Below are positions 1 to 8,019 of a stretch of DNA of 64,000 nt, one piece after another. The stretch comes from Halocynthiibacter styelae (GTDB lineage: Bacteria; Pseudomonadota; Alphaproteobacteria; Rhodobacterales; Rhodobacteraceae): the NCBI RefSeq assembly GCF_016123485.1, contig NZ_JADCKQ010000007.1, forward strand, positions 62,001-126,000, read 5' to 3'. The translations under genes were made by a program, and so were the position numbers. Under the pieces are notes generated by a model, which made no database searches, was not told where the DNA came from, and was given only the letters and a program-made list of their open reading frames with translations. Positions within the stretch are counted from its first letter, which is position 1, and each line of letters begins with the position of its first letter.

Positions 1-1311
1 GAAGAGTTTCTGAGTGAGATTGGAGAGGAAGCGCTGATGGCGCTTCCTTTTTTGTTTGAGTTCTGGGCGTTGCCGCACCAACTGCCGCCGGAGACCTGTG
101 AAGATGGGCGCGACTGGCGGACATGGCTGTGCCTTGGCGGCCGTGGTGCGGGGAAGACCCGGGCCGGGGCCGAATGGGTGCGCAGCGAGGTTGAGGGGGA
201 CATGCCGTTGGATGCCGGGCGGTCAGGCCGTGTGGCGCTGGTGGGGGAAACCTTTGATCAGGTGCGGGATGTGATGATTTTCGGGGACAGTGGGATTATG
301 GCCTGTTCGCCTGCAGATCGTCGCCCGGAGTGGCATGCCGGTAAACGTCAATTGATCTGGCCCAATGGTGCAATGGCCCAGGCGTTTTCCGCGCATGAGC
401 CAGAAAATCTGCGGGGGCCGCAATTTGATGCGGCCTGGGTGGATGAACTGGCGAAATGGAAGAAATCCCAGGAAAGCTGGGATATGTTGCAGTTTGCCCT
501 GCGTCTGGGGGATATGCCGCGCCAATGCGTGACGACGACACCACGCAATGTGCCGGTGCTGAAATCTCTGATGGAGAACCCGTCAACGGTGATGACCCAC
601 GCGCCGACAGAGGCGAACAGGGCCTATCTGGCGGATAGCTTCATTGAAGAGGTCCGGGCGCGTTATGCCGGTACGCGGCTGGGGCGGCAGGAGCTTGACG
701 GGGTGTTGTTGCAGGACGCGGAAGGCGCGCTCTGGACACAGGAGATGATTGAAGGGGCGCGCTGCGAAAGCGCGCCGGAATTCGACCGGGTGGTCGTGGC
801 GGTGGACCCGCCGGTGACGGGACATGCGGGATCGGATGATTGCGGGATTATTGTTGCCGGAGTGGTGACACAGGGCGCGCCGCAGGATTGGCGGGCCTGG
901 GTTCTGAAGGATGCATCTGTTTCGGCCAGCTCACCTATGGAATGGGCGCAGGCTGCGATCAGTGCGCGGGATGAACTTGGCGCGGAACGCCTGGTAGCAG
1001 AGGTCAATCAGGGCGGTGATATGGTGGAAACCATCATTCGTCAGATTGACCCGCTTGTGCCCTATACCGGCGTGCGGGCCAGCCGGGGGAAAGTGGCCCG
1101 GGCGGAACCTGTCGCGGCGCTTTATGAACAGGGACGTGTGCGGCATGTCCGGGGGCTGGGCAGGCTTGAGGATCAGATGTGTCTGATGAGCGCGCGGGGT
1201 TACGCGGGGCCGGGCAGCCCGGACCGTGTTGACGCGCTTGTCTGGGCTTTACAGGCCCTGATGATCGATCCGGCAGTCAGCTACAGGCGGCCACAGGTGC
1301 GCAGCCTTTAG
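1..1311 (+). CDS. g2: GTA large terminase (g2), 5' end cut by the window
   Basis: Packaging motor of a Rhodobacter-type gene transfer agent: an ATPase pumps host DNA into the head and a nuclease domain cuts it. Counting from the ATG at 37, Walker A GGRGAGKT is at 34-41, a Walker B-like AAWVDE at about 132-137, the coupling segment TTTPRN at 166-171, and an RNase H-type nuclease strand with Asp at about 257 (VAVDPP). The frame is open to base 1, and the twelve residues before the first ATG look native, so the true start may lie outside the window; the ATG at 37 has an AGAGGA seven bases upstream as the alternative. A TGA at 11-13 in frame 2 could end the small terminase gene g1. It is glycine-codon rich in GGG, unlike the capsid gene. 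Family assignment is firm; only the start is open. Confidence 0.95.
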   Translation, partial: EEFLSEIGEEALMALPFLFEFWALPHQLPPETCEDGRDWRTWLCLGGRGAGKTRAGAEWVRSEVEGDMPLDAGRSGRVALVGETFDQVRDVMIFGDSGIMACSPADRRPEWHAGKRQLIWPNGAMAQAFSAHEPENLRGPQFDAAWVDELAKWKKSQESWDMLQFALRLGDMPRQCVTTTPRNVPVLKSLMENPSTVMTHAPTEANRAYLADSFIEEVRARYAGTRLGRQELDGVLLQDAEGALWTQEMIEGARCESAPEFDRVVVAVDPPVTGHAGSDDCGIIVAGVVTQGAPQDWRAWVLKDASVSASSPMEWAQAAISARDELGAERLVAEVNQGGDMVETIIRQIDPLVPYTGVRASRGKVARAEPVAALYEQGRVRHVRGLGRLEDQMCLMSARGYAGPGSPDRVDALVWALQALMIDPAVSYRRPQVRSL

Positions 1312-1408
1312 CGGCGGATATCTGAGAATTTGAAAAGATGAAACGGGGTGATCCGCGGGTCACGCCTGAACTGGTGCGGCCAGATGAATCACATGAGGAG
1401 CGAGCTCT

Positions 1409-2587
1409 ATGGTATTTGATTTTTTGAAAAAATCAGCGCGTGGCGCGGCGGAGGTCAAAGCCTCGGCGGCGGGTCCGGTGATTGCAATGCAGGGCGGCAT
1501 GTCTGGCCGCGTGGCCTGGAGCCCGCGGGATGTGGTGAGCCTGACGAAGGCCGGGTTCACCGGCAATCCCGTGGGGTTTCGTTCGGTCAAGCTGATTGCG
1601 GAAGCGGCGGCAGCATTGCCTTTGGTGTTACAGAATGCGGATCAGCGGTTTGAACAGCACCCGGTGCTGGATCTGGTGCGGCGTCCGAATGCGGGCCAAG
1701 GGCGTGCGGAACTGTTTGAGGCGCTGTATGGCCAGATGCTTTTGTCGGGGAATGGCTATCTCGAAGTTGTGCCGGATGAGGAAGGTCAGGCGGCGGAGCT
1801 GCATGTTTTGCGCTCGGACCGGATGAATGTGGTGCCGGGCACGGATGGCTGGCCGGTGGCCTATGAATATGCGGTTGGCGGGCGTCGGCACCGGTTTGAC
1901 ATGACCGGGGACATTCAACCGATCTGTCATATCAAGACGTTTCACCCACAGGATGATCATTATGGTCTGTCGCCCATGCAGGCGGCTGCCAGTGCGATTG
2001 ATGTGCATAATGCCGCAAGCCGTTGGTCCAAAGGCCTGCTGGACAATGCGGCGCGCCCGTCTGGGGCGTTTGTCTATTCCGGTGGTGAAGGCCAGCTGAG
2101 CCAGGATCAGTTTGAACGTCTGCAATCGGATATGGCGAGTTATCATCAGGGCGCGGCGAATGCCGGGCGTCCGATGTTGCTGGAAGGGGGGCTGGACTGG
2201 AAGCCCATGGGGTTCAGCCCGTCTGATATGGAATTCCAGAAGACAAAAGAAGCCGCCGCGCGGGAAATTTCCGTGGCCTTTGGTGTGCCTCCGATGTTGC
2301 TGGGTATTCCGGGGGATGCGACCTATGCGAATTATCAGGAAGCGCACCGGGCGTTTTACCGCCTGACGGTTCTGCCGCTGGCAACCAAAGTGACGGCGAC
2401 GATTTCAGAATGGCTGTCGGGGATTGCCGGAGAACAGGTGACGTTGCAGCCGGATCTGGATCAGGTGCCGGCGCTGTCGGGGGAACGTGAGGCGCAATGG
2501 CGTCGCATCGCGGATGCGGATTTCCTGACAGAGGCTGAGAAACGCAGCCTGCTGGGCCTGCCAAAGCGGGTGGACAGCGATGAGTGA
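1409..2587 (+). CDS. g3: GTA portal protein (g3), HK97 family
   Basis: Forms the dodecameric ring at the special head vertex through which DNA enters and leaves. The 392 residues match the HK97-type phage portal family in length and layout: an N-terminal arm, a segment containing FHPQDDHYGLSPMQAA (about 178-193), the stem region and a C-terminal crown ending in GLPKR. ATG at 1409 follows GAGGAG at 1395-1400. The gap of about 97 bases after the terminase holds no clear signal. The 3' end overlaps the next gene by eight bases, suggesting translational coupling. No frameshift or missing segment is seen, so the gene looks functional. Confidence 0.95.
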   Translation: MVFDFLKKSARGAAEVKASAAGPVIAMQGGMSGRVAWSPRDVVSLTKAGFTGNPVGFRSVKLIAEAAAALPLVLQNADQRFEQHPVLDLVRRPNAGQGRAELFEALYGQMLLSGNGYLEVVPDEEGQAAELHVLRSDRMNVVPGTDGWPVAYEYAVGGRRHRFDMTGDIQPICHIKTFHPQDDHYGLSPMQAAASAIDVHNAASRWSKGLLDNAARPSGAFVYSGGEGQLSQDQFERLQSDMASYHQGAANAGRPMLLEGGLDWKPMGFSPSDMEFQKTKEAAAREISVAFGVPPMLLGIPGDATYANYQEAHRAFYRLTVLPLATKVTATISEWLSGIAGEQVTLQPDLDQVPALSGEREAQWRRIADADFLTEAEKRSLLGLPKRVDSDE

Positions 2588-2828
2588 AACGCCGGGGAAA
2601 CAGACAGGATCGCGTTTTTTATACGACAGTTTTGATGCGGCGCGGGCCAGGATTGATGCCAATGAACGGGTCAATCAGATGCAGTTTGATGCGCTTGGTG
2701 AGCGGCTTGGACGGATCGAGATGATGATTGAGCGTCTGGAAAAGCGGCTTTGGCTGACAGTTTACAGTGTTGTCGGGGTGATCCTCGCGCAGGGGGTGAC
2801 ATCGATCATTGATGCGGTGCCGAAATAG
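2580..2828 (+). CDS. GTA g3.5-like small membrane-anchored protein
   Basis: 82 residues. The first two thirds are charged and helical (repeated ERLGRIEMMIERLEKR-type heptads, about 40-58, likely coiled coil), followed by one hydrophobic helix at about 59-78 (LTVYSVVGVILAQG). It sits between portal and protease, where Rhodobacter-type GTA clusters carry the small gene called g3.5. It overlaps the portal gene by eight bases and is followed by the protease start 20 bases on. The exact role is not known to me; position suggests head formation. The overlap and the clean helix-plus-anchor design argue that it is a real gene and not a chance frame. Confidence 0.8.
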   Translation: MSETPGKQTGSRFLYDSFDAARARIDANERVNQMQFDALGERLGRIEMMIERLEKRLWLTVYSVVGVILAQGVTSIIDAVPK

Positions 2829-2848
2829 GCGTGGCGGAAGGAAAGAGC

Positions 2849-3418
2849 ATGAATTTTGAAAGCAAATCCGGGCTGGAAGTGAAATTCTGCCGGGCGGACG
2901 GGGCCGTGACCCTGACGGATGGAATTACGATTGAAGGCTATGCGTCGTATTTCGGTGTGCCGGATAAGGGCGGTGATGTGGTGCAACGCGGGGCTTATGC
3001 GGCCTCGCTGAAAGCGCTGCGGGCGAAGGGGCGCAACGTGAAGATGCTCTGGCAGCATGATCCGGCGCAGCCCATCGGCACCTGGGATGAAATCCGGGAA
3101 GATGAAAAGGGCCTTTATGTGAAGGGCCGCCTTCTGGATGAGGTCGAAAAGGGCCGCGAGGCAGCGGCGCTGATTGAGGCGGGCGCGATTGACGGGCTGT
3201 CAATTGGCTATCGCACGAAGAAGGCGACAAAGAACGACAGAGGCCAGCGGCTTCTGCATGAGCTGGAGCTTTGGGAAGTGTCGCTTGTGACCTTTCCGAT
3301 GCTGCCGGAAGCGCGGATTGGGGCGAAGGGCGAACTGCCCGAGCATGATGATCTGCGGGAACTGGCGGGGGCAATTGAAGCGGCCCGTCAGATCCTTCAC
3401 TCCGGCCCTGAAGGCTGA
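2849..3418 (+). CDS. g4: GTA prohead protease (g4), HK97 / S78 family
   Basis: Serine protease that trims the capsid protein's scaffold arm during head maturation. From the ATG at 2849 it has 189 residues, normal for the family. Putative catalytic residues are His70 (LWQHDP), Ser118 (GLSIGY) and Glu143 (LWEVSLVTFP), the S78 arrangement. I chose 2849 over an in-frame GTG at 2831 because GGAAGGAAAG lies five bases before the ATG and the protein then opens with the usual short arm before the beta core. It precedes the capsid gene as in HK97-like phages but is separated from it by 218 bases rich in hairpins. Confidence 0.94.
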   Translation: MNFESKSGLEVKFCRADGAVTLTDGITIEGYASYFGVPDKGGDVVQRGAYAASLKALRAKGRNVKMLWQHDPAQPIGTWDEIREDEKGLYVKGRLLDEVEKGREAAALIEAGAIDGLSIGYRTKKATKNDRGQRLLHELELWEVSLVTFPMLPEARIGAKGELPEHDDLRELAGAIEAARQILHSGPEG

Positions 3419-3636
3419 CCCGGACGGGCTGGCTGCGGGGGCTGAACCTCCTGAAAAGGGTGCAGGCATACTGCTGCAAAACTGATGGTCACTATTTTGC
3501 GGAAGGGCAGTGCCCGGCCGCGGGTGGGTGTGAAGCACCCGCCCATGGGGGCGGTCGGGTGCTGCCCGGTGTTTCCACCGGGCGGGACATTGCTGAAACA
3601 CACAACTGTTCCCGATCAGAATAAGGAAAAATCTGA
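3419..3636 (+). promoter_or_regulatory. Hairpin-rich leader before the GTA capsid gene
   Basis: No reading frame of note. Three inverted repeats are visible: GCGGGTG 3520-3526 with CACCCGC 3536-3542; GCACCCGCCC 3535-3544 with GGGC 3549-3552 plus GGGTGC 3557-3562 (a four-base bulge); and a perfect GCCCGGTG 3564-3571 / CACCGGGC 3576-3583 with a TTTC loop. The first two share bases 3535-3542 and cannot form together. The capsid ATG follows 53 bases later behind AAGGA. None has a T-tract, so RNA stability, processing or translational control is more likely than termination; that is inference. Confidence 0.6.
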
Positions 3637-4818
3637 ATGAATAAATCCGAGACGACGTCACGGGACAGAGAGATTCTGTCTGGTGATATCTCCCCGGTGG
3701 CGGAGGTGAAAACCGCGCTGCAGGGGTTCATGAGCGACATCAATTCAAAGCTTCAACAACAGGAAGACAGGCTGACTATGTTTGAACGTAAATCTGTGAT
3801 CACCGGGCGTCCCGCCCTTTCCGCATCTGCCGAGGCCGAGGTGCCACATCAGAAGGCTTTCAACGCTTATCTGCGTTCCGGTGATGAGGACGCGATGCGC
3901 GGCCTTGAGATCGAAGGCAAATCCATGAGCACCGCAGTGGCGGCTGACGGCGGTTATCTTGTGGACCCGCAGACATCGGATACGATTATGTCTGTGTTGA
4001 AATCTTCGGCATCCCTGCGTTCCATTGCGAATGTGGTGAATGTTGAAGCGACATCTTACGATGTGCTGGTGGATCACACGGAACTTGGCGCCGGCTGGGC
4101 GGATGAAGTGGGGACGGTCACTGAAACCGCATCCCCGCAGTTTGACCGCATTTCCATTGCATTACATGAACTGTCTGCTTTGCCAAAAGCATCCCAGCGT
4201 CTGCTGGATGATGCTGCGTTTGATATTGAAGGCTGGCTGGCTGGTCGCATCGCGGATAAATTCGCCCGTGCGGAAGCTGCGGCCTTTATCAATGGGGATG
4301 GTGTCGACAAACCGCGCGGTCTGCTGAACCATACGATCGTTGAAGACAGCACCTGGTCCTGGGGCAATCTTGGTTATATTGCCACGGGTGCGGATGGTGA
4401 TTTTGACGGTGCAAACCCGGCGAATTCTATTCTGGATCTGGTCTATGCCCTGGGTGCGGAATATCGCGCGAATGCGTCTTTTGTGATGAATTCCAAGACC
4501 GCAGGTGTTGTGCGTAAAATGAAGGATGCGGATGGTCGTTTCCTCTGGACGGATGGTCTGACCGCGGGCGAGCCAGCCCGTCTGCTGGGCTATCCGGTTC
4601 TGATTGCGGAAGACATGCCGGATATCGGTTCCGATGCCCATGCGATTGCTTTTGGTGATTTTTCCACCGGTTACACCGTGGCAGAACGCCCGGATCTGCG
4701 TGTGCTGCGTGATCCGTTTTCTGCCAAGCCGCATGTTCTGTTCTTTGCAACCAAACGTGTTGGCGGTGACGTCAGCGATTTTGCAGCGATCAAACTGCTG
4801 AAATTCGCGGTGAGCTGA
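3637..4818 (+). CDS. g5: GTA major capsid protein (g5), HK97 fold
   Basis: Main head subunit, 393 residues. Residues 1 to about 100 are the scaffold-like arm, with a helical coiled-coil stretch at about 25-55 (VKTALQGFMSDINSKLQQQEDR), expected to be removed by the g4 protease. The HK97 core follows from about 100 (GGYLVDPQTSDTIM), with the P-domain region SLRSIANVV and a C-terminal FFATKRVGGDV strand. ATG at 3637 has AAGGA nine bases upstream. Codon choice differs from its neighbours: I count GGG for about 4 of 33 glycines against about 18 of 38 in the terminase, which resembles a highly expressed gene. Flanked on both sides by strong hairpins. Confidence 0.96.
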   Translation: MNKSETTSRDREILSGDISPVAEVKTALQGFMSDINSKLQQQEDRLTMFERKSVITGRPALSASAEAEVPHQKAFNAYLRSGDEDAMRGLEIEGKSMSTAVAADGGYLVDPQTSDTIMSVLKSSASLRSIANVVNVEATSYDVLVDHTELGAGWADEVGTVTETASPQFDRISIALHELSALPKASQRLLDDAAFDIEGWLAGRIADKFARAEAAAFINGDGVDKPRGLLNHTIVEDSTWSWGNLGYIATGADGDFDGANPANSILDLVYALGAEYRANASFVMNSKTAGVVRKMKDADGRFLWTDGLTAGEPARLLGYPVLIAEDMPDIGSDAHAIAFGDFSTGYTVAERPDLRVLRDPFSAKPHVLFFATKRVGGDVSDFAAIKLLKFAVS

Positions 4819-4943
4819 TCATTGCGAAGAGTGTCGGATCGGGCGAATGCCTGTTCTGACACGTGGCGCGCGCTGCATATTTCCATGTTTTCCAGCTGCT
4901 CCCCTCCGTTCGGGCGATATGGGTGGCGCGCGTCTTTTCAGAA

Positions 4944-4961
4944 GGCCCGGTGCTCCGGGCC
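4944..4961 (+). promoter_or_regulatory. Hairpin between capsid and adaptor genes
   Basis: Perfect seven-base stem GGCCCGG 4944-4950 / CCGGGCC 4955-4961 with a TGCT loop, 26 bases before the adaptor start at 4988. It has the same GCCCGG core as the hairpin before the capsid gene. There is no T-run, so it is not a standard terminator; a 3' RNA-stabilising or processing element for the capsid message is an inference. Confidence 0.5.
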
Positions 4962-4987
4962 GGAGGGGCAGAATTTCGGAGATTTTT

Positions 4988-5575
4988 ATGATGTTAATCG
5001 AGCAGACCCCGGTTCTCTCGGCCGCTTTGCCGCTGGCTGAATTCAGGGACCATCTGCGTCTGGGCACAGGGTTTGCCGATGATGCAGTGCAGGATGGCGT
5101 GTTAGAGCGCGCCTTGAGGGCGGCGCTTGCGATGATCGAAGCACGCACGGGTAAAGTATTGCTGACGCGTGATTTTCTCTGGCGCACCACGGGCTGGCGG
5201 GATGCGTCTTGTCAGGCTTTGCCGGTGGCCCCTGTGACGTCGCTGGTCAGCCTGCAGATCGTGGATCGTGTGGGGGATGCGGTGGTGATTGATCCCGCGC
5301 GCTATCGCCTGCAGGAAGATGATTTTCGTCCGCGTCTGGTGGCGACAGGGGGTATCCTGCCGCAGATCCCGGCTGCGGGTGAGGCAGAGATAGGTTTTCA
5401 GGCGGGTTATGTTGCCTGGGGGGACGTCCCGGCGGATCTTGCACAGGCGGTCTTTATGCTGGCGGCCGGGTTGTATGAGAACCGGGATGGCAACAGCGAA
5501 GATGTGTTTTCAGGGGCCATTGAAACCCTGATTGCCCGCTTTCGCACAGTCAGATCATTGGGGGGTGCACGGTGA
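4988..5575 (+). CDS. g6: GTA head-tail adaptor (g6)
   Basis: Connector subunit that binds below the portal; 195 residues, mostly helical (LERALRAALAMIEARTGKVL at about 36-55, DLAQAVFMLAAGLYENRDG near the C terminus), fitting the phage gp6-like head-tail connector family. The frame is open further upstream to 4847, but the peptide there is low-complexity and the first good start is ATG 4988, with CGGAG six bases before it (a second ATG follows at 4991). The 3' end overlaps the GTG of the next gene by four bases. Assignment rests on helical content, length and gene order. Confidence 0.9.
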   Translation: MMLIEQTPVLSAALPLAEFRDHLRLGTGFADDAVQDGVLERALRAALAMIEARTGKVLLTRDFLWRTTGWRDASCQALPVAPVTSLVSLQIVDRVGDAVVIDPARYRLQEDDFRPRLVATGGILPQIPAAGEAEIGFQAGYVAWGDVPADLAQAVFMLAAGLYENRDGNSEDVFSGAIETLIARFRTVRSLGGAR

Positions 5576-5907
5576 GTTATGTTCTCAACAAAGAACTGAC
5601 GCTGGAACATCCGGTGCTGAACCCGGATGGGGCCGGGGGCTGGGTGCAGAGCTGGGTTGCGCAGGGAACGCTCTGGGCGCGGCTTGAGGCTGCGGCAGGA
5701 CGCGAGAAATCTGCGAACCTCTCGACCCGGTCAGTGGTGCGTTACAACATTCTTGTGCGCGGTGGCCCGTTGGGGGCGCCGTCGCGCCCGGGACCAGAGC
5801 AGCGTTTCACAGATGGCACCAGGATCTGGAAGATCACGGCGGTGAAAGAACATGATCCGCGTGGCCAGTATCTGATTTGTCATACGGAAGAGGAGGTTGC
5901 CTCATGA
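5572..5907 (+). CDS. g7: GTA head-closure / stopper protein (g7)
   Basis: 111-residue beta-rich protein of the SPP1 gp16-like head-closure class, which plugs the neck after DNA filling. Typical features are an N-terminal strand pair, the W-x-R-L-E-x-x-x-G-R-E-x-S segment (about 35-47, WARLEAAAGREKS) and a C-terminal strand ending in YLICHTEEE. It starts with GTG at 5572, inside the stop of g6 (GTGA overlap), and ends in an ATGA overlap with g8. Such stop/start overlaps on both sides indicate coupled translation of the neck proteins. Confidence 0.88.
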   Translation: MSYVLNKELTLEHPVLNPDGAGGWVQSWVAQGTLWARLEAAAGREKSANLSTRSVVRYNILVRGGPLGAPSRPGPEQRFTDGTRIWKITAVKEHDPRGQYLICHTEEEVAS

Positions 5908-6314
5908 GTTATGCTGTTTCTTCTGCCCTGCAATCTGCTGTCTATCAGCGGCTGGTGGCAGACACGGATCTGGCGCTTTTGGTGGGGACGGCGATTTATG
6001 ACACGCTGCCTGCGGGCACGGTGCCAGCGACTTACGTCAGCCTTGGTCCGGAAGATGTGCGGGACCGGTCAGATCAGACCGGGGCGGGTGCGTTGCACTA
6101 CGTCACGATCAGTGTTGTGACGGATGCCGCTGGTTTTCAGACTGCAAAAGATGTGGCCGCTGTGGTGTCAGACGCTTTGATTGATGCCGAGCTGATCCTT
6201 GCGCGTGGCCGCCTGATTTACCTGCGATTTGACCGGGCCACGGCCCGGCGTGTCGGTGTCGGGGAAACCCGGCGCATTGATATTCGTTTCCGCGCCCGCG
6301 TGGAAGACAATTAA
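5904..6314 (+). CDS. g8: GTA tail terminator (g8), DUF3168
   Basis: 136 residues from ATG 5904, which overlaps the g7 stop as ATGA and follows AGGAGG at 5891-5896. The protein matches the DUF3168 family: an N-terminal helix (SSALQSAVYQRLVADTDLALLVG), a central YVSLGPE strand and a helix AAVVSDALIDAELIL before the last strands. In the R. capsulatus particle the g8 product caps the tail tube at the neck. A further in-frame start at 5877 would only add nine unlikely residues. Confidence 0.9.
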   Translation: MSYAVSSALQSAVYQRLVADTDLALLVGTAIYDTLPAGTVPATYVSLGPEDVRDRSDQTGAGALHYVTISVVTDAAGFQTAKDVAAVVSDALIDAELILARGRLIYLRFDRATARRVGVGETRRIDIRFRARVEDN

Positions 6315-6338
6315 CCTTACCAAGACCGGAGAAAACGA

Positions 6339-6752
6339 ATGGTTGCTCAGAATGGGAAAGATCTGCTGATCAAAATGGATATGACCGGCGCAGGGCTGTT
6401 TGAAACCGTAGCGGGCCTGCGGGCGACGCGGATCAGTTTCAATGCGGAAACTGTAGATGTCACCAGCCTTGAAAGCGAAGGCGGTTGGCGGGAACTGCTG
6501 GGTGGTGCGGGTGTGAAATCCGCATCTATCAGCGGATCCGGCGTGTTTAAGGACGAAGGCACCGATGAACGTGCGCGTCAGATTTTCTTTGATGGCGAAG
6601 TGCCCGCCTGTCAGGTGGTTGTGCCGGATTTCGGGGTGATTGAAGGGCCGTTTATGGTGACGTCACTGGAATACAGCGGGTCACACAATGGCGAGGCGAA
6701 TTATGAGCTTTCGCTGGCTTCTGCCGGTGCTTTGACCTTCACGGCGCTTTAA
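6339..6752 (+). CDS. g9: GTA major tail tube protein (g9)
   Basis: 137 residues, TP901-1-type major tail protein that polymerises into the tail tube. The sequence has the expected run of beta strands: GKDLLIKMDM, TRISFNAETVDVTSLESEGGW (a hallmark of this family), ASISGSGVFKD, PFMVTSLEYSGSHNGEANYELSLASAG. ATG 6339 follows GGAG nine bases upstream in a 24-base gap from g8. The next gene starts one base after its stop. Intact by length. Confidence 0.93.
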   Translation: MVAQNGKDLLIKMDMTGAGLFETVAGLRATRISFNAETVDVTSLESEGGWRELLGGAGVKSASISGSGVFKDEGTDERARQIFFDGEVPACQVVVPDFGVIEGPFMVTSLEYSGSHNGEANYELSLASAGALTFTAL

Positions 6753-6753
6753 T

Positions 6754-7095
6754 ATGGCGAACCCCTGGAGTGGTGAAGTGGCGCTGACCCTGGATGGGGA
6801 ACGCCACGTTCTGAAGCTGACACTGGGTGCGTTGGCGGAACTGGAAAGCGTGCTGGAAACCGGGACGCTTGTAGATCTGGTGGAACGGTTTGAAACGCGG
6901 CAGTTTTCCACCCGTGATGTCCTGGCGCTGATTGTCGCCGGGTTGCGTGGTGGGGGCTGGCAGGGTCAGGCGCGGGATCTTGTGCATGTGGACATTGAGG
7001 GCGGCCCTTTGCAGGCGGCCCGTGTGGCCGCGCAATTGCTGACGCGGGCTTTTGCCCTGCCGGATGAAGGGCACGGTGATGGCGCAGGCGTTTGA
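6754..7095 (+). CDS. g10: GTA g10-family tail assembly protein
   Basis: 113 residues. It belongs to the gene transfer agent family found between tail tube and tape-measure genes: strand pair MANPWSGEVALTLDGERHVLKLTLGALAELE at the N terminus, then a helical part with RQFSTRDVLALIVAGLRGGG. By position and size it corresponds to the G-type tail assembly chaperone of siphophages; chaperone function is inferred. Starts one base after g9 and overlaps the following gene by 17 bases, similar in layout to the paired chaperone frames of tailed phages, though here by ordinary gene overlap. Confidence 0.85.
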   Translation: MANPWSGEVALTLDGERHVLKLTLGALAELESVLETGTLVDLVERFETRQFSTRDVLALIVAGLRGGGWQGQARDLVHVDIEGGPLQAARVAAQLLTRAFALPDEGHGDGAGV

Positions 7096-7294
7096 ATGGG
7101 GTGCGCTTTTGCGGGCCGGTATTCGTGGGGCGGGATTGAAGCCCCATGAATTCTGGCAGCTGACCCCGGCTGAACTGATGCTGATCCTGGGTGTTGACGG
7201 TCAGGGGCGCGCTTTCAGCCGGGGCAGGCTTGATGCGCTGCTGACACAATACCCGGATGAGGCGGTGAAAGGAGAGAGTGATGGCGGAATTTGA
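7079..7294 (+). CDS. Small tail assembly chaperone (GTA g10.1 position)
   Basis: 71 residues from ATG 7079. It matches the short phage tail assembly chaperone-like proteins (rcc01693 type) that follow g10: core FWQLTPAELMLILGVDG and a C-terminal RLDALLTQYPDE helix. It overlaps g10 by 17 bases in a different frame and overlaps the tape-measure gene by 14. Upstream in-frame codons exist but the g10 overlap and motif position favour 7079. Likely acts with g10 to keep the tape-measure protein unfolded or soluble before tail assembly (inference from position). Confidence 0.82.
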   Translation: MAQAFEWGALLRAGIRGAGLKPHEFWQLTPAELMLILGVDGQGRAFSRGRLDALLTQYPDEAVKGESDGGI

Positions 7295-7946
7295 TGAGGT
7301 CGATAATCTTGATCAGAGCCTTGAAACCCTTGAGACGGCCCTGGGGTCTGCGACGGGGATGACCCAGGCCTTTGGCAATGAACTGTCACGGCTGGATGAG
7401 GCCATGGGTGGGACTGCGAAAGAGGTCACAACGCTTAGTCGCGGGGTGTCCCGCGGGCTGAAGCGGGCGATTGACGGGCTGGTGTTTGACGGGGACAAAC
7501 TGTCGGTGGCACTGGACACTGTCGCGCAGTCGATGCTGAACACCGCATATTCTGTTTCCGTCAAACCGGTTACGGATCGCATTGGCGGGCTGATTGGCGA
7601 AGGCATGAACAGCCTGTTTAACGGGTTGTTTCAGTTTGCTGATGGCGGATCTTTTGCGCAAGGCAGGGTGATGCCCTTTGCCAATGGCGGGATTGTCAGC
7701 GGGCCAACGATGTTCCCCATGCGGGGTGGCACGGGCCTGATGGGCGAAGCAGGACCAGAGGCGATTATGCCGCTGTCCCGTGGTTCTGACGGCAGGCTGG
7801 GTGTGCGCACGGATGGCAGCAATGCCAAACCTGTGCAGGTGGTGATGAATATCTCAACACCGGATGTGAGCGGCTTCCAGCGGTCGCGCAGTCAGATTGC
7901 CGCACAGATGGGCCGGGCCCTTGGTCAGGGTGCCCGAAACCGGTGA
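7281..7946 (+). CDS. g11: GTA tape-measure protein (g11)
   Basis: 221 residues, unusually short for a tape-measure protein but normal for this GTA type, whose tail is short. N-terminal half: amphipathic helices (LDQSLETLETALGSATGMTQAFGNEL) and the segment SRGLKRAIDGLVFDGDKLSVALDTVAQSM. C-terminal half: Gly/Ala-rich tract with FADGGSFAQGRVMPFANGGIVSGPTMFPMRGGTGLMGEAGPEAIMPL, the usual hallmark. ATG 7281 has GGAG at 7271-7274; the GTG just before it is less likely. The gap to g12 is 73 bases without obvious signal. Confidence 0.92.
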   Translation: MAEFDEVDNLDQSLETLETALGSATGMTQAFGNELSRLDEAMGGTAKEVTTLSRGVSRGLKRAIDGLVFDGDKLSVALDTVAQSMLNTAYSVSVKPVTDRIGGLIGEGMNSLFNGLFQFADGGSFAQGRVMPFANGGIVSGPTMFPMRGGTGLMGEAGPEAIMPLSRGSDGRLGVRTDGSNAKPVQVVMNISTPDVSGFQRSRSQIAAQMGRALGQGARNR

Positions 7947-8019
7947 ATACACAGATATGAGCAGCAGTCAGAGGCGCGGGTTTTCCGGGCCTCTTTTTCT
8001 TTGAACGGAGGGTATTCCC

